Assembly: GCF_000281045.1 (NCBI RefSeq)
Contig: NW_008246118.1
Coordinates: 129,850 to 193,849 of the forward strand
Direction of reading: 5' to 3'
DNA from: Saprolegnia diclina VS20
Lineage: Eukaryota; Oomycota; Saprolegniomycetes; Saprolegniales; Saprolegniaceae
DNA length: 64,000 bases
The notes below the pieces were generated by a model. It was not told the DNA's origin and did not search any database. It saw only the letters and a list, made by a program, of their open reading frames with translations. Below, piece after piece: positions 42,386 to 52,706 of this stretch. The first letter of the stretch is position 1; every line of letters begins with the position of its first letter. A program made the position numbers and the translations under genes.

Positions 42386-43650
42386 GGTGGTGGTTTGAGG
42401 TTGGCTGAAGAGTGCGCTGCCTGTTGACTCGACGGCTTCCGCACCCACGATTGGTTTTGAGAGGTTCCGGCTCGCACCTCTAAAGATAAATACCTCTGCA
42501 ACTGAATACTCGAATCTCGTAGATTCGGAAGAAACGTGGCAGCACGAGCGCTCTCCGTGGTCGTGTCGACACATCAGAAGGGACCGCCATCGATCCTGCT
42601 CGACGTCGGGACGCTGGGTTCGAGTTGGAAAGACATTGGGACTCGTGGCAGAGATGCGCGCCGTGACAGCGAAACTCGTTTCGTAAATTTTACGTTTGGA
42701 CGATCGATCATTGGGCAATGCATTTATGAGGCGAAACAGCGCTGTACGTTGCCGACATACACGCCACAATTTAGAGTCTGAACGAATATTGAAGAACCCT
42801 CCACATTCCCACGTCGTACATGGATACCGCGCGACTTGGTCGACCCATCAGCAGAAAATTATAGCATGAGGATCCTTGTGTGCTCGGACATGCCTCATGT
42901 TAACCTCCCAAATTTGATAGCTTCTTCCGTCTGGTTTCATCCTGGTGGCAGCGTGTACCAACGCTGCGCCTTTCCGCAGTTGTCGTGTCTCTCGGGGAGC
43001 TTTTTTACTCTGCGTGTTCGTATCTCGGAGATTGCGACGAAGAAGGCGCTCCCCAGTTGTCTGACGATTCGGCCTCACATTGCACTTGCTGCTTCAAGGG
43101 CACTGGCTCTTTTCTATTCCTTACGCTGATTGGCTACAAATTCAATGGTCACCAGTGGACGCGTTACGACCGCACGATTTGAATCTGAGACGCGGCAGGT
43201 GCTTCTGCGGCGTTCGGGGCCATGAGTTGGACTGGGATGGCAAGGTTTGGCGGACAATACTGTACTTTTATGGACGACACCCGGTGTCGATGCGGGTGCG
43301 TCGATCTTGCATGCAAGGTCCACAACGCCACTCTACAGTACAAGGAATGTCCTTCCTTGTACTCACAGCCGTTGACCCGGATGAGAGTGCTCGCATGCCG
43401 CACCTGGTTTGTCCAAACATGGGGGTTACGGCAAGGGAATCGTTCTAGGCGTTTTCTAGGGTAAGGGTTTATTGACTCTTTCTGGGGTCCCGCGAGATGT
43501 TCACGGGGCTGGTACGGACATGTTTTTCAAAGTCGTTTTAGTGGCAGCAGTATACATTGTATTGGACGATCGTCCTTATAGCTATGAGAGCAGCCGATGA
43601 ACACGCAAAACACAGTGGGGTCTATCAAGCAGAGGCGGTGGTCGGTGCGC
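42386..43650. other. intergenic region, nothing recognised
   Basis: About 1.27 kb upstream of the polytopic membrane protein and downstream of the ZIP gene. No credible reading frame was found. A GATTGGCTAC element occurs near 43129-43138 and may be chance. Confidence 0.35.
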
Positions 43651-44586
43651 TTAGACGCCGACGTACGCAAAGAGGATGAGACTCAACGACATGATGCCCA
43701 TGCCACCGAGGATCGCGATCGAGACAGCGTTGCCATCAGGGCAGAACTTGACGGCCGACGGAATCAGTTCCTTGATCGAGAGCGTCACCATCATACCAGC
43801 GACAAGACCAAACATGGCACCTTCCACGGTCGGGTTGAGGCCGTCACCGAGGATAAAGAACGCAAGGATGGCGCCGAGGGGTTCCGCGAGCGACGACGCA
43901 CAGGCCCACCAAAAGGCTTTGCAGCGGTTGCCGGTGGCAAAGTAGACGGGCGTCGCGACAGCAATGCCTTCCGGAATGTTGTGCAGCGCGATACCAATGG
44001 CAAGCGTGGCGCCGACCTTGAGGTCGTGGACCGCCGCCGTGTACGTGGCAATACCTTCCGGGAGGTTGTGGATCGCAAGCGCAATGGCCGTGAGGACGCC
44101 GGTGCGGTTCATGGCCGCCTTCTCCTTGCCAGCAAGCGCCTCCTTGTCGGCGTCCGTCGGCGTCGTCAAGGCCACATGGCCGTCGACGACTTGTTCGAGG
44201 CGCGCGAGGTCAGCGAGGTCGACTTCGTCCTTGAGATCGGGCGAGAGACGGTGCACAAGCGCATCGAGGAGGTAGATAATGCCGGCGCCAACGGCAAAGC
44301 AAATGTTGGTAAAGACCCACGCGTTGCCTTCGCACGTCGAGTCGCACTCGCCAGCCTCGTCGGCGTTGCCAGCCTTGAACTGCTCGACCGACTCGTTGAA
44401 GATCTCGACGAGCGAGATGAAGACCATGACGCCACCGGCAAGCGCGAGCGCGATCGAGAGGTTCTTGGCGTTGGCCATCTTGACCATGGACGCGCTAAAG
44501 ATGACGAGACCGCCGATGCAGGTGGCGAAGGCCGCGGCCCACGTGAGGGCAAAGGCGATGCCGACTTCCTTGGTGATTTCCGGCAT
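43651..44586 (-). CDS. ZIP-family zinc/divalent-metal transporter
   Basis: Single exon, 311 residues. Moves zinc or another divalent metal into the cytosol. Eight hydrophobic helices can be counted: the first three begin AFALTWAAAFATCIGGLVIF, IALALAGGVMVFISLVEIF and FTNICFAVGAGIIYLLDALV. The paired metal motifs of transmembrane helices 4 and 5 are clear, AIHNLPEGI and ALHNIPEGI, and their His/Asn/Glu residues bind the metal. The long cytoplasmic loop (RLEQVVDGHVALTTPTDADK...) is His-poor, unlike many plasma-membrane ZIPs. The two HNxPEG motifs resemble the ZupT/ZIP11 type. A CDSTCEG pair of cysteines is in the loop after helix 2. Confidence 0.93.
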   Translation of the reverse strand: MPEITKEVGIAFALTWAAAFATCIGGLVIFSASMVKMANAKNLSIALALAGGVMVFISLVEIFNESVEQFKAGNADEAGECDSTCEGNAWVFTNICFAVGAGIIYLLDALVHRLSPDLKDEVDLADLARLEQVVDGHVALTTPTDADKEALAGKEKAAMNRTGVLTAIALAIHNLPEGIATYTAAVHDLKVGATLAIGIALHNIPEGIAVATPVYFATGNRCKAFWWACASSLAEPLGAILAFFILGDGLNPTVEGAMFGLVAGMMVTLSIKELIPSAVKFCPDGNAVSIAILGGMGIMSLSLILFAYVGV

Positions 44587-46519
44587 TCTTCTTCTTGGTG
44601 GTCGTAGTGTCGAGAACGCGGAGAGTTGAAGAGTGAGATCCGAGTTTACCGGCGCTCAACCACGGTCGAGGCGAGGACTTCCCAGCCGTTGACGATGCAC
44701 TGTGGACTGTGGTACGTTGCGCACCGCTGTTATCGCTGGACACGAAGTGTACTTGATGCATTCGTAATACAAGAAAGGTGCACACGTGTACTCCCTTCTA
44801 TCATGGATGAGGATGAGCACCCCGTAAGAACGCACTTTGCTTCAGAGTGTACCTAAGATACATGTCGTACCATCACTGGCTACCACACATTGCAACATCT
44901 GTCTGATGAAATGCAAGCAATTATTGCCTCTCATTTCGAGCCAGAGGGCGTTTTGAGCCAATGAGAAGCGACGCGTCACAGGATTGGAGGAAGGCGACGC
45001 CTGGGAAGTGTGGACCGATCATGATGCACCGGCAAGCCGTGATGTGGCATAAAGGACTATGGCTTGTCTTTGTGAGCTCGCACGTCGCACGCCAAGCAGA
45101 CTGTATACAATCTGTCGTCGTCCTTCTCGGAGCCTTCCCTCGGTCTTCTCGCGAATTCATTCCGGAAGCGGACACCATTTCTGTCGCCACACTCTGTTGT
45201 GTGCTTGCTATCACGAGTCGTTCTAGAAAGCTGTCGTGCTTCGTGGGTTAAAGCTCATGTATGACGCCGGCATGGCCCAATTCCGTCGCGTACACGTCAC
45301 GGGTTTGGTCGCCGAGACACGTGAGCGCTCAGTTTGTTGAGCGTGCAAAGCAAGTTTTGCCGCCGTCGGATAAGGCTCCATCACCGTTGACCACGCAGCG
45401 GTGGGTGAGACGCATTTGTTGAAGCGCTGCGCTGACACATGTGTATTTCGCACGGTCCAGCTGTACTGTACTACACTGTATTTGGACTAGGACTCGACGA
45501 AAATGGCCGCGCTGCCATGCGAACTGCTCGATACATACTAGCACACAATGAATCTGCGCCAAAAACTAGTCTTTCGTGAGACTGGACGCACACCGCTACC
45601 GTATACGAGAGCCTTCAAGTGGCACCCTCTCTTGGGAAGTTATTTGCTTGGTTGTCGCACGACAGCGTTTGCAGACATAGTCCTGTTCGTTGTCGTGAGA
45701 GAATAGACCGAATGTCGGCTTCGACCACGCAGGACCACCGAGTGCGTGATGACAGCCTTGACCTACTGGACAGACACGGTGTTCGTCACAGTCTTGTCTG
45801 TGCGCTTGGTCGTCCAAGCGACGTCTCGTCGTCGTACAAACCGACTTGCAGAACGCAAGGCTGATGGTCCATTACACAACACAAACAGCCTTTCCCACTT
45901 TGCACATCCGTTGCCCTTTCCTGAAACGTTCGGGCCCAAAAAGACACGAATCGAGAGGAACGAATGCACGTGCTTCCAGTGGTTGGTGTAGTTGTTGCCT
46001 TGATGTGACACCAGATTCTTATGCACCGTTTTGCTGGTTGTCGTGGCTACGAGCCGGCAACCATAAGAGCATCCAGGGTGGCTCCAAATTCTGTCCTACC
46101 TCATGTTGGACGTGTGGTCCGCAGAGGTGTAAACCGCCGTACCGCCGTTGTGAGCTGACGGATTGTCATCGCTGTGGCACGACGCTGTCGTGCCACCAAC
46201 GGTGAGCAATGGCGGCCACAGCAAAAATAGAGGTTGCTACCCGATGGGCTCTGGCCTTCGACAACCAGAGCCCACCGTCGACACCAGCGCAGTCGTCAAA
46301 TATCACTATATCGACATCGACTACGCTCTTGGTTTTCAAAATGAGCCATGCCGTACCAATAATGCAGTAGAGTTGAAGTATTGTGGTACGACGACCTTGC
46401 ACTGTGACGACGTTTCGTTCAAAATGAGGCGAAAAGATATTTGCTAGTTGAAGCGTTTCTTACCCGCATCAGTCAGTCACCACCAGCTACCGATCATTTT
46501 CACTTGGCCTCTTGACACG
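44587..46519. other. largest intergenic gap, nothing recognised
   Basis: About 1.9 kb, the largest gap in the window, lying between the 5' ends of the ZIP gene and the first unnamed membrane-family gene. Only short, unbiased open frames were found on either strand. A GAGCCAATGAG (ATTGGCTC on the other strand, near 44952-44962) is present. It may hold a non-coding RNA or decayed sequence, but there is no direct evidence. Confidence 0.35.
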
Positions 46520-48505
46520 ATGGGACGAAGCGCCTACATGACGGAGGATGTGACCAGTGTCAAGTCCAAGCACTCGCTATACGGCCACGGCCGGCGCTTG
46601 TATCAGCGTGCCGTCGCGATCGGCGGTCTCTTTGTTTTGCCGCTCATAGCGAGCGACGCGCTCGTCAACAACTGGGCCATCAACGCGTACTTGGGCGACG
46701 GCAAGTTCTTCATCACGCCGATTGCAGCGGCCCAAAACGCGCAGCAGCTCAGTGCGCAGTACAGCTACGCGCGGAATCTCGGCATTCCCAACCTCTCCAA
46801 CATTGGCCAATGGATCGCCAACGCCACCGTTGTCAACCTCGTCACCGAGAGCGTCGACGTGTACGTCATCAACGTCGGCGAGTTTGAACTGACGCGGACG
46901 ACCAACCTTTGTCCGACGTTTGCCCAAACGTACAGTATCCCAAGCCTTGGCACCGTCCGTCTTGCGCTTGCGTCCGACTCGGTGAATTTCTACCGCGGCA
47001 ACGCGCTCACGCATTTTCTTACCGACGACGCCGAGGCCAACTTGGGTAACTCCTCGATGAAGTCGACCCAGTTATACGACCTCGGTTATGTGCCCGGGCG
47101 CGCCAGCACGGACCTCCGCTTCACGCACGACGTGGTCGTTCGCAACACGACGCAGCCGCAGTCGCAGATTGTGAAATTTTACCGCATCTTTCCCCGCACG
47201 TTCTGCACCGGGTGCGCGCCAACGGCGGAGCTCGGCCATAGCGTTTGCAACTTCACCTACGTCTACAACGACACGACCAAAGTGCTTCGCGTGACCAACA
47301 GCACCTTTGTGCCCGGCTCGACCTACATGTTTGGGCTCATGATGCAAAACTCGTCATTTGGCGTCGCAGCGCTCTACATCAAGCTCCTAGCGATCGCGAT
47401 CGCGATCTGCGGGTACCTCGCGGGTCGGCGCACCGTCCAGTGGCTCGAAGTCGACCCGACCAAAGTCGATGGGCTTGTCGCCCGCACCTTCCGCATCATC
47501 CTCCCCAAGCTCTTTCCATACCAGAGCAACGCGCTGAGCTACGCGTCGTTTTGCTACAACTCGGATTTGTTTGTGTTTTTGTATGCGATCTCGGTGCTCC
47601 TCGACCTCAACAATTGCTTCATCTTTGTCCGCGAAGTCAACGTGTACAATTCGCTGGCGCCGCAGTTTCTCTACTCGCTGCAAATGTTTTCGCTTTCGAG
47701 CCGGCTGCTTTGGGTCAACTGCGCCTTTCTCAAGCTCCTCAAGATCGTCGGGAGCTTTGTGAGCACCGCGTCGTACAACGGCCAGAGCGCACTCATGGGC
47801 TTTTGCAATTTGTCGTCGACCACGTCCGTGTACCTCAGCGCCGTCCTCCTCGTTTACGTCCCAGCGTACATTGAGTACAACAACTCGGTCGCAACGTCCA
47901 TTCGCAACGTCAACGAAAGCATTGACGGCATCCGCGTCCGTGTCTTCGACGGGTTTTACCTCCGCGTGCTCTCGTCCGTCGGCGCCGGCCTCGTCCTCAA
48001 CGTCGTCCTTGTCACGGCCGTGGACCGGCTCTGGAATTGGCGCTACTGGCAGCTTTTGGCAAAGAATTCACTCGCGCGTCAAGCCATGTACAACAGCAGC
48101 TCGATCGTGTGCGACTTTCTCGACGGCATCGAGCCCGACGCAGACGACCGCAGCGCCGCGTCGTCGATCGTGTGCCGCGCGCGCCGCCTGAGCACGCTGC
48201 AGTGGTTTTTCATGAGCCATTTGACGTGCTTTGGCTTGCCCGAGAAGCAGCTCCGCGCCAAGAAGCTCTCGATTGCACAGGTCACGGTCAAGCAGCACCA
48301 CACGGCCAATTCGAGCACGCGGTCCAACTCGATTACGCACCCGACCGCGCTGCCGTTGCCGATCCCCGTGCCTGACGACGGCGCGTACATGGTGGTCCAG
48401 GACGGCGACCACAACATCCACCTCCTCGACGGCCAGCTCAACGACGTGACGAGCCTCGTCTACAACATCAAGGTGCTCAAGAACACGACTGTCACCATAA
48501 AGTAA
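46520..48505 (+). CDS. unnamed polytopic membrane family, copy A (complete)
   Basis: Single exon, 661 residues from the ATG at 46520. After a basic N-terminus and a first membrane helix (AVAIGGLFVLPLIASDALV), about 230 residues form an outside domain with several Asn-x-Ser/Thr sites and a TFCTGCAPTAELGHSVC cysteine cluster. Then follow about six helices (LYIKLLAIAIAICGYLAG, LFVFLYAISVLLDLNNCF, FLYSLQMFSLSSRLLWVNC, VYLSAVLLVYVPAYIEY, VLSSVGAGLVLNVVLVTAV). The cytosolic tail carries ARRLSTLQWFFMSHLTCFG and ends in a conserved VQDGDHNIHLLDGQLNDV block with VLKNTTVTIK. I recognise no known family. A further full copy, a decayed copy and a partial copy lie within 16 kb. An ion channel or receptor role is possible but not shown. 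Confidence 0.8.
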   Translation: MGRSAYMTEDVTSVKSKHSLYGHGRRLYQRAVAIGGLFVLPLIASDALVNNWAINAYLGDGKFFITPIAAAQNAQQLSAQYSYARNLGIPNLSNIGQWIANATVVNLVTESVDVYVINVGEFELTRTTNLCPTFAQTYSIPSLGTVRLALASDSVNFYRGNALTHFLTDDAEANLGNSSMKSTQLYDLGYVPGRASTDLRFTHDVVVRNTTQPQSQIVKFYRIFPRTFCTGCAPTAELGHSVCNFTYVYNDTTKVLRVTNSTFVPGSTYMFGLMMQNSSFGVAALYIKLLAIAIAICGYLAGRRTVQWLEVDPTKVDGLVARTFRIILPKLFPYQSNALSYASFCYNSDLFVFLYAISVLLDLNNCFIFVREVNVYNSLAPQFLYSLQMFSLSSRLLWVNCAFLKLLKIVGSFVSTASYNGQSALMGFCNLSSTTSVYLSAVLLVYVPAYIEYNNSVATSIRNVNESIDGIRVRVFDGFYLRVLSSVGAGLVLNVVLVTAVDRLWNWRYWQLLAKNSLARQAMYNSSSIVCDFLDGIEPDADDRSAASSIVCRARRLSTLQWFFMSHLTCFGLPEKQLRAKKLSIAQVTVKQHHTANSSTRSNSITHPTALPLPIPVPDDGAYMVVQDGDHNIHLLDGQLNDVTSLVYNIKVLKNTTVTIK

Positions 48506-49043
48506 GACAACCATGCATTTTACTGTGTTTTAGACAACTCTATCCAACTACATTTTCAAGTAATCCTACTCGACACATTGATACAAAGTCAAGAAGCGAG
48601 CTACTCGCCTCTAGAGTGCAGACAGTGTACACGCTTCTTTCGTTGCATCTGTGTCGATGTGTGGTTTTTCACGTGTCACCTGGAATGGCACCCTTGACCA
48701 GCGAGAGCGACATTGCCAGCCGCATGAGCCGGCCATATCAACCGTTCGAAATAGTCGGCGACTCGAACCAAAATACATTGAAGCCGAAGCCACCTTGATC
48801 TTGACGTTTTGGCATGTCGCTTGCTCATGCCAAAGATACTCTGAGCCAAGCCAGCACACATGTTCTGTCGCAAGTGCTGCCATTTTATTTTTTTTCCTAT
48901 CCGAACCAACTTGTTTTCATATTGGAGCCATAAACTGTCGAGGCACTGCCTCGTGCGATCTATGTACGTGACCATTCAAGGGCATGAAGCAAAATCCCTT
49001 GACAGTTTGAGTGTATTTTTACATGAAATATATACAATTTTAT
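48506..49043. other. intergenic gap between convergent membrane-family copies
   Basis: About 540 nt between the 3' ends of copies A and B. AT-rich runs occur (near 48885-48925 and 49010-49040). No gene or repeat was recognised. Confidence 0.35.
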
Positions 49044-51002
49044 CTATCGAATCGTAATGTGTGCGTCCTTGAGCACTTTGGCATTGAAGGATGTGCTGCC
49101 CACGTCGGCAAAGTTGCCGTCAAGCAAGTGAATCACACGGTCGCCGTCCTGAACGATCGTGAAGAACTCTTCTGCCTCCTCCTCTTCGATCGCGTCGGCT
49201 GGCTCGCGCGCCGACACGGCCGACTGCGCCGTGGGGTTGCGAAAGGCCCGCGCGACCTTGACTTGGACGAGCAGCGTCTTCTTCTTCTTCACGAGGAGGT
49301 CTTTGGCCGGCAAGCCAAAGCACGTCAAATGACTCATGAAGAACCACTGGAGCGTGCTCAGCCGGCGCGCGCGAATGCTCGTCGTCGTCGTCACGCCGTC
49401 TTCGTGGCTTTCGAGGCGCGGGAGGTAGTCGCAGAGGATCGAGCTGCTGTTGTAGACTGTTTGGCGCGTAAGCGAGTTCTTGCGCAGCGTGCGCCAGTAC
49501 TTGTAGTTGATGACGTGGTCGATGACTGTGACGCAAAACACATTTGCGAGCAGGAGGTAGATGATGGACGACGCCACGCGCATGTAGCTGCCGTCAAACA
49601 CTTCGACACGGAGGCCGTCGAGCGACTCCACCGACTTGGGCAGATCCGCGTGCACCGAGTTGTCGTACTCGACGAACGCGGGGATGAAGAAGAGCATGAT
49701 CGCGCTGAGGTAGAGGTACGTGACCGTCGAGAAATTGAAGAACGTCATGACGTTGCTCTGCCCATTGTAGTTCGAGTGCACGACGAGGTTCCAAAAGATC
49801 TTGCAGAATTTGAGAATCGCGCAGTTGACCCAGAGCAGTCGGCACGAAAGCGAAAACATCATGAGCGACACGAGGACTTGGGGCGCCGGCGCATTGTACA
49901 CGTTGACGCTACCGACGTACAAGAGGCAATTTTGCAGATCGAGGAGCACCGAGAACGTGTAGACGAACACAAAGATGTCCGAGTTGTAGCAAAACATGTC
50001 GTAGCTGAGCGCATTGCTCGCAAATGGAAAATACTTTGGGATGACGGTCCGCAGGACCTTGGCGACGATCGAGTCGGGTTTCGACGGGTCGACCTCAAAC
50101 CACTGCACGGTGCGCCGGCTCGCGAGGAAGCCGCCGATGCCAAGCGCGATCGCCAAGAGCTTGCCGACAAGCGACAGCGTGCCGACGGCCGAGTTGACCA
50201 TGGTCACGCCCAGTTTGTATGTCGAGCCAGGCACAAAGTCGCTCGAGATAACGCGGAGTGTCGCCGTCGCGTCACTATACGATAGCGTCATGTTGCATTT
50301 GCTGAACCCGAGCTCGGCAATCGGCGTGCACCCCGTGCAAAAGTTGTGCGAGTACATGCGAAAATACGGCACGACAACATGCTGCAGTTGCGACGTGTTG
50401 GCGATTTGGAATGGCTTGGTGAAGCGTTTATCAACGCTCGTGCGCCCGGGAATGTACCCGAGCTTCAATAGCTCAGTGCTCGACATACCGGGCGTCGCCA
50501 AGTTGGCGGTTTGGTCGTTTGTAAAGATATGGTCGAGCGCGTGCCCGCGGTAGAACGAGATGGCGTCGTCCGCGAGCGCCAAGCGAATCGATGACGCCGA
50601 CGACGCGCTGTACGTGCCCGTGAAGATCGGACAGAGATCCGTGGCCGGCGTGAGCGCATACTCGCCGGCTGTAAACGTGTACATGTGCTTACTCTTGGTC
50701 ACAAGGTGGTTCACCGTCACGTTTGTCATCCAGTACCCGATGTCCGAGAGGTTGGCAATCGCGCGGCCGTGGCCAAAGCTGTACTCAGTATCGAGCTCAT
50801 ACGCGGCACCAATACCGCCGACCGGCGTCAAGAAGAAGTAGCCGCCGCCGAGGTAGTTGTTGAGCGACCAGTTGTTGACGACTGCGTCCGCTGTGAGCAA
50901 GAAGACGACAAACGTCCCGATGAGCCGGACGGCGTACCGGTGCAGGGTGTCGGACGCGCGGATGAGGCGCACCCGAAGCGGCAGGATGGTTTCAGGGCGC
51001 AT
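49044..51002 (-). CDS. unnamed polytopic membrane family, copy B (complete)
   Basis: Single exon, 652 residues from the ATG at 51002; an upstream in-frame extension has only a TTG. It is clearly paralogous to copy A across the whole length, with shared blocks such as VVNNWSLNNYLG, FCTGCTPIAELG, FVPGSTYKLG, RRTVQWFEVDP, LSYDMFCYNSDIFVFVY, NYNGQSNVMTFFNFS, NSLTRQTVYNSSSILCDYL, RARRLSTLQWFFMSHLTCFG and VQDGDRVIHLLDG. The tail between the last two blocks is longer and acidic (AIEEEEAEEFF). It is convergent with copy A and divergent from the decayed copy, which fits local duplication with inversion. Function unknown. Confidence 0.8.
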   Translation of the reverse strand: MRPETILPLRVRLIRASDTLHRYAVRLIGTFVVFLLTADAVVNNWSLNNYLGGGYFFLTPVGGIGAAYELDTEYSFGHGRAIANLSDIGYWMTNVTVNHLVTKSKHMYTFTAGEYALTPATDLCPIFTGTYSASSASSIRLALADDAISFYRGHALDHIFTNDQTANLATPGMSSTELLKLGYIPGRTSVDKRFTKPFQIANTSQLQHVVVPYFRMYSHNFCTGCTPIAELGFSKCNMTLSYSDATATLRVISSDFVPGSTYKLGVTMVNSAVGTLSLVGKLLAIALGIGGFLASRRTVQWFEVDPSKPDSIVAKVLRTVIPKYFPFASNALSYDMFCYNSDIFVFVYTFSVLLDLQNCLLYVGSVNVYNAPAPQVLVSLMMFSLSCRLLWVNCAILKFCKIFWNLVVHSNYNGQSNVMTFFNFSTVTYLYLSAIMLFFIPAFVEYDNSVHADLPKSVESLDGLRVEVFDGSYMRVASSIIYLLLANVFCVTVIDHVINYKYWRTLRKNSLTRQTVYNSSSILCDYLPRLESHEDGVTTTTSIRARRLSTLQWFFMSHLTCFGLPAKDLLVKKKKTLLVQVKVARAFRNPTAQSAVSAREPADAIEEEEAEEFFTIVQDGDRVIHLLDGNFADVGSTSFNAKVLKDAHITIR

Positions 51003-51160
51003 GTTGGCTACTGCCTTGGTGCAGCAGTTGACGCTATAATTAGTGGGGCGAGCCAAGCGGCGCTGAAACCGGTGGCGTCCCTTCTACTACAATGACGTCA
51101 TGAACCGTACAAGCTCAGCCTCTCCTCTGTACATCGCATGCAAAATCCACACATGCCAGA

Positions 51161-51760
51161 GACGACTATTACGTCCGCGTCGCGTCTTCGATTGCACTGG
51201 GGCTCTTTCTCAACGTTCAACGTGTTGCTCGTGGCGGCGCTCGACCATCTCTGAAATCGACAAAACTGGGTCATTTCAGCCAAAAACAACTGGCGCGCCA
51301 AGCCAACTTCACCAGCACCTCGATTGTCTGTGATTACTTGGATGGGATTGAGCCCGATACCGACACGACAAGCGAGGCGTCAATCCTAATGCGCCGCGCA
51401 CGCCGCTTGAGCACGCTCCAGTGGTTCTTCATGAAACACTTAATGTGCTTTGGCTTACCGCAGAAGGAGCTGCGAATGAAGAAGCAGTCGCTCAACAACG
51501 TGCAGTCGCGCCTCCAGACGCAACGAACCAACGGAACGCGCTCGATTGCGCGCAGCGACACTCTCTCAGCTTTGAGCTCGAAAAAACCCGGCGGCAGCAG
51601 CGACGACATTCGCGACTTGTTCTCGATGGTCGTCCAAGATGGCGACCGCCACATCCACCTCCTCGACGGTCAGCGCAGCGACGTGATCAGTCTTGTCTAC
51701 AGCATCAAGATACTCAAAAATTCTACCGTCACCATCAATCAAGACAACACGTTGGTTTAA
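51161..51760 (+). pseudogene. decayed copy of the unnamed membrane family (C-terminal remnant)
   Basis: Only the last part of the family is present. It starts at a DYYVRVASSIALGLFLNV segment that matches the last membrane helix of copies A and B. Just after this (near 51208-51222) a short duplicated CAACGTT-like stretch breaks the frame; in the shifted frame the helix continues to LLVAALDHL and then meets a TGA (near 51251-51253) where the family has TGG. The original frame resumes at QLARQANFTSTSIVCDYLDGIEP and runs to RARRLSTLQWFFMKHLMCFG and VQDGDRHIHLLDG, stop at 51758-51760. The first two thirds of the gene are absent. The conserved tail could still be expressed from the ATG at 51338. 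Confidence 0.75.
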
Positions 51761-51935
51761 TAAAACTACCTGCACGCAACTCTACCTGAGACAGTGACAA
51801 ACACGCATGGCGCAGACACGACCTGCATTCTTTAGAGGTCGAGTGTTGGTCAGCATCAATGGAACAAGCGCCGAACGCCGCTCGTGGCCGAGACGAATGC
51901 CAGAAAGGCCAACGTCACTTTGCCTTTTGCAGGAA

Positions 51936-52706
51936 ATGACGACATCCTCGCCCGTGCCGCTGCGCGAGATTATGGACGAAGCGTTCGCGCGCGCCCTCGC
52001 TGCGACGACGCACGACGACCTCCCGGAAGGCTACGACCCCAAGGACTTTGAGGACAGCCTCCCCGACGGCTACGACCCCAAGGACTTTGAGGACGACTTG
52101 CCGCCAGGGTACAATCCCCGAGATTTCGAAGATGGCCCCGACTACAGCGTCGACGCGCTGGCGGCGGACGTGGACTACGCGTTGGCACTCTCGCTGCAAG
52201 AGGCAGAGGCCGACAGCGACTATACCTCGCTCGTTTCGCTGCAAGCCTCGGTCGCCAACGACGCCGACGACAACTACGATGAGTATGAAGAGGACGACGA
52301 CGACGTTGTGCCCGCCAACTTTGATTTTTCGGTTGCACCCAAGGACGACTCCAAGCCCAAGCGCAAGAAGCGGGTGCAGAAAGATGCCCGCCGGTTCTAC
52401 AGCGCCGCCAAGGTGGCCGCGGTGCCTCGCCAGCTCCTCGCGCTCAAGGGCCGACTCGATGACATGGACGCGCTCATGACGTTTCTATCTACGCAAAAGA
52501 ACTCGCTCGCGATTGCCAACGATGGCCACAAGATGTTTCGCGCGGCCGCGCATGTGGGCGACGACGAGTTCTCGCTGTACGTCAAGGGCACGGAAGCCGA
52601 CATGCAGGTGCTACTGGCGTACGTCATGACGCAGGTCGAGTCGGTCGTGATCTTGGCCGTCAAGGACGTGGCGGCTGCGCCCGAGCCGCTGATCAGCCTC
52701 GATTAA
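51936..52706 (+). CDS. protein with GYDPKDFED tandem repeats and UIM-like helix
   Basis: Single exon, 256 residues from the ATG at 51936. The frame is open from 51807, but the codon bias of the first 43 codons is unlike the rest, so the later ATG was preferred. Residues 29-66 hold three near-identical 13-residue repeats (LPEGYDPKDFEDS, LPDGYDPKDFEDD, LPPGYNPRDFEDG). At 78-93, VDYALALSLQEAEAD fits the ubiquitin-interacting motif (acidic-x-ALxxSLxEA). An acidic stretch (EYEEDDDDVVP), a basic stretch (KPKRKKRVQKDARR) and a C-terminal alpha/beta region (SLYVKGTEADMQVLLAYVMTQ) follow. The ubiquitin link is an inference. No wider family was recognised. Confidence 0.65.
   Translation: MTTSSPVPLREIMDEAFARALAATTHDDLPEGYDPKDFEDSLPDGYDPKDFEDDLPPGYNPRDFEDGPDYSVDALAADVDYALALSLQEAEADSDYTSLVSLQASVANDADDNYDEYEEDDDDVVPANFDFSVAPKDDSKPKRKKRVQKDARRFYSAAKVAAVPRQLLALKGRLDDMDALMTFLSTQKNSLAIANDGHKMFRAAAHVGDDEFSLYVKGTEADMQVLLAYVMTQVESVVILAVKDVAAAPEPLISLD

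Noticed and set aside
51807-51935. N-terminal extension of the UIM-like protein
   Set aside because: Open and in frame from an ATG, but its codons lack the GC3 bias seen from 51936 onward, so it is more likely 5' UTR. It cannot be excluded.
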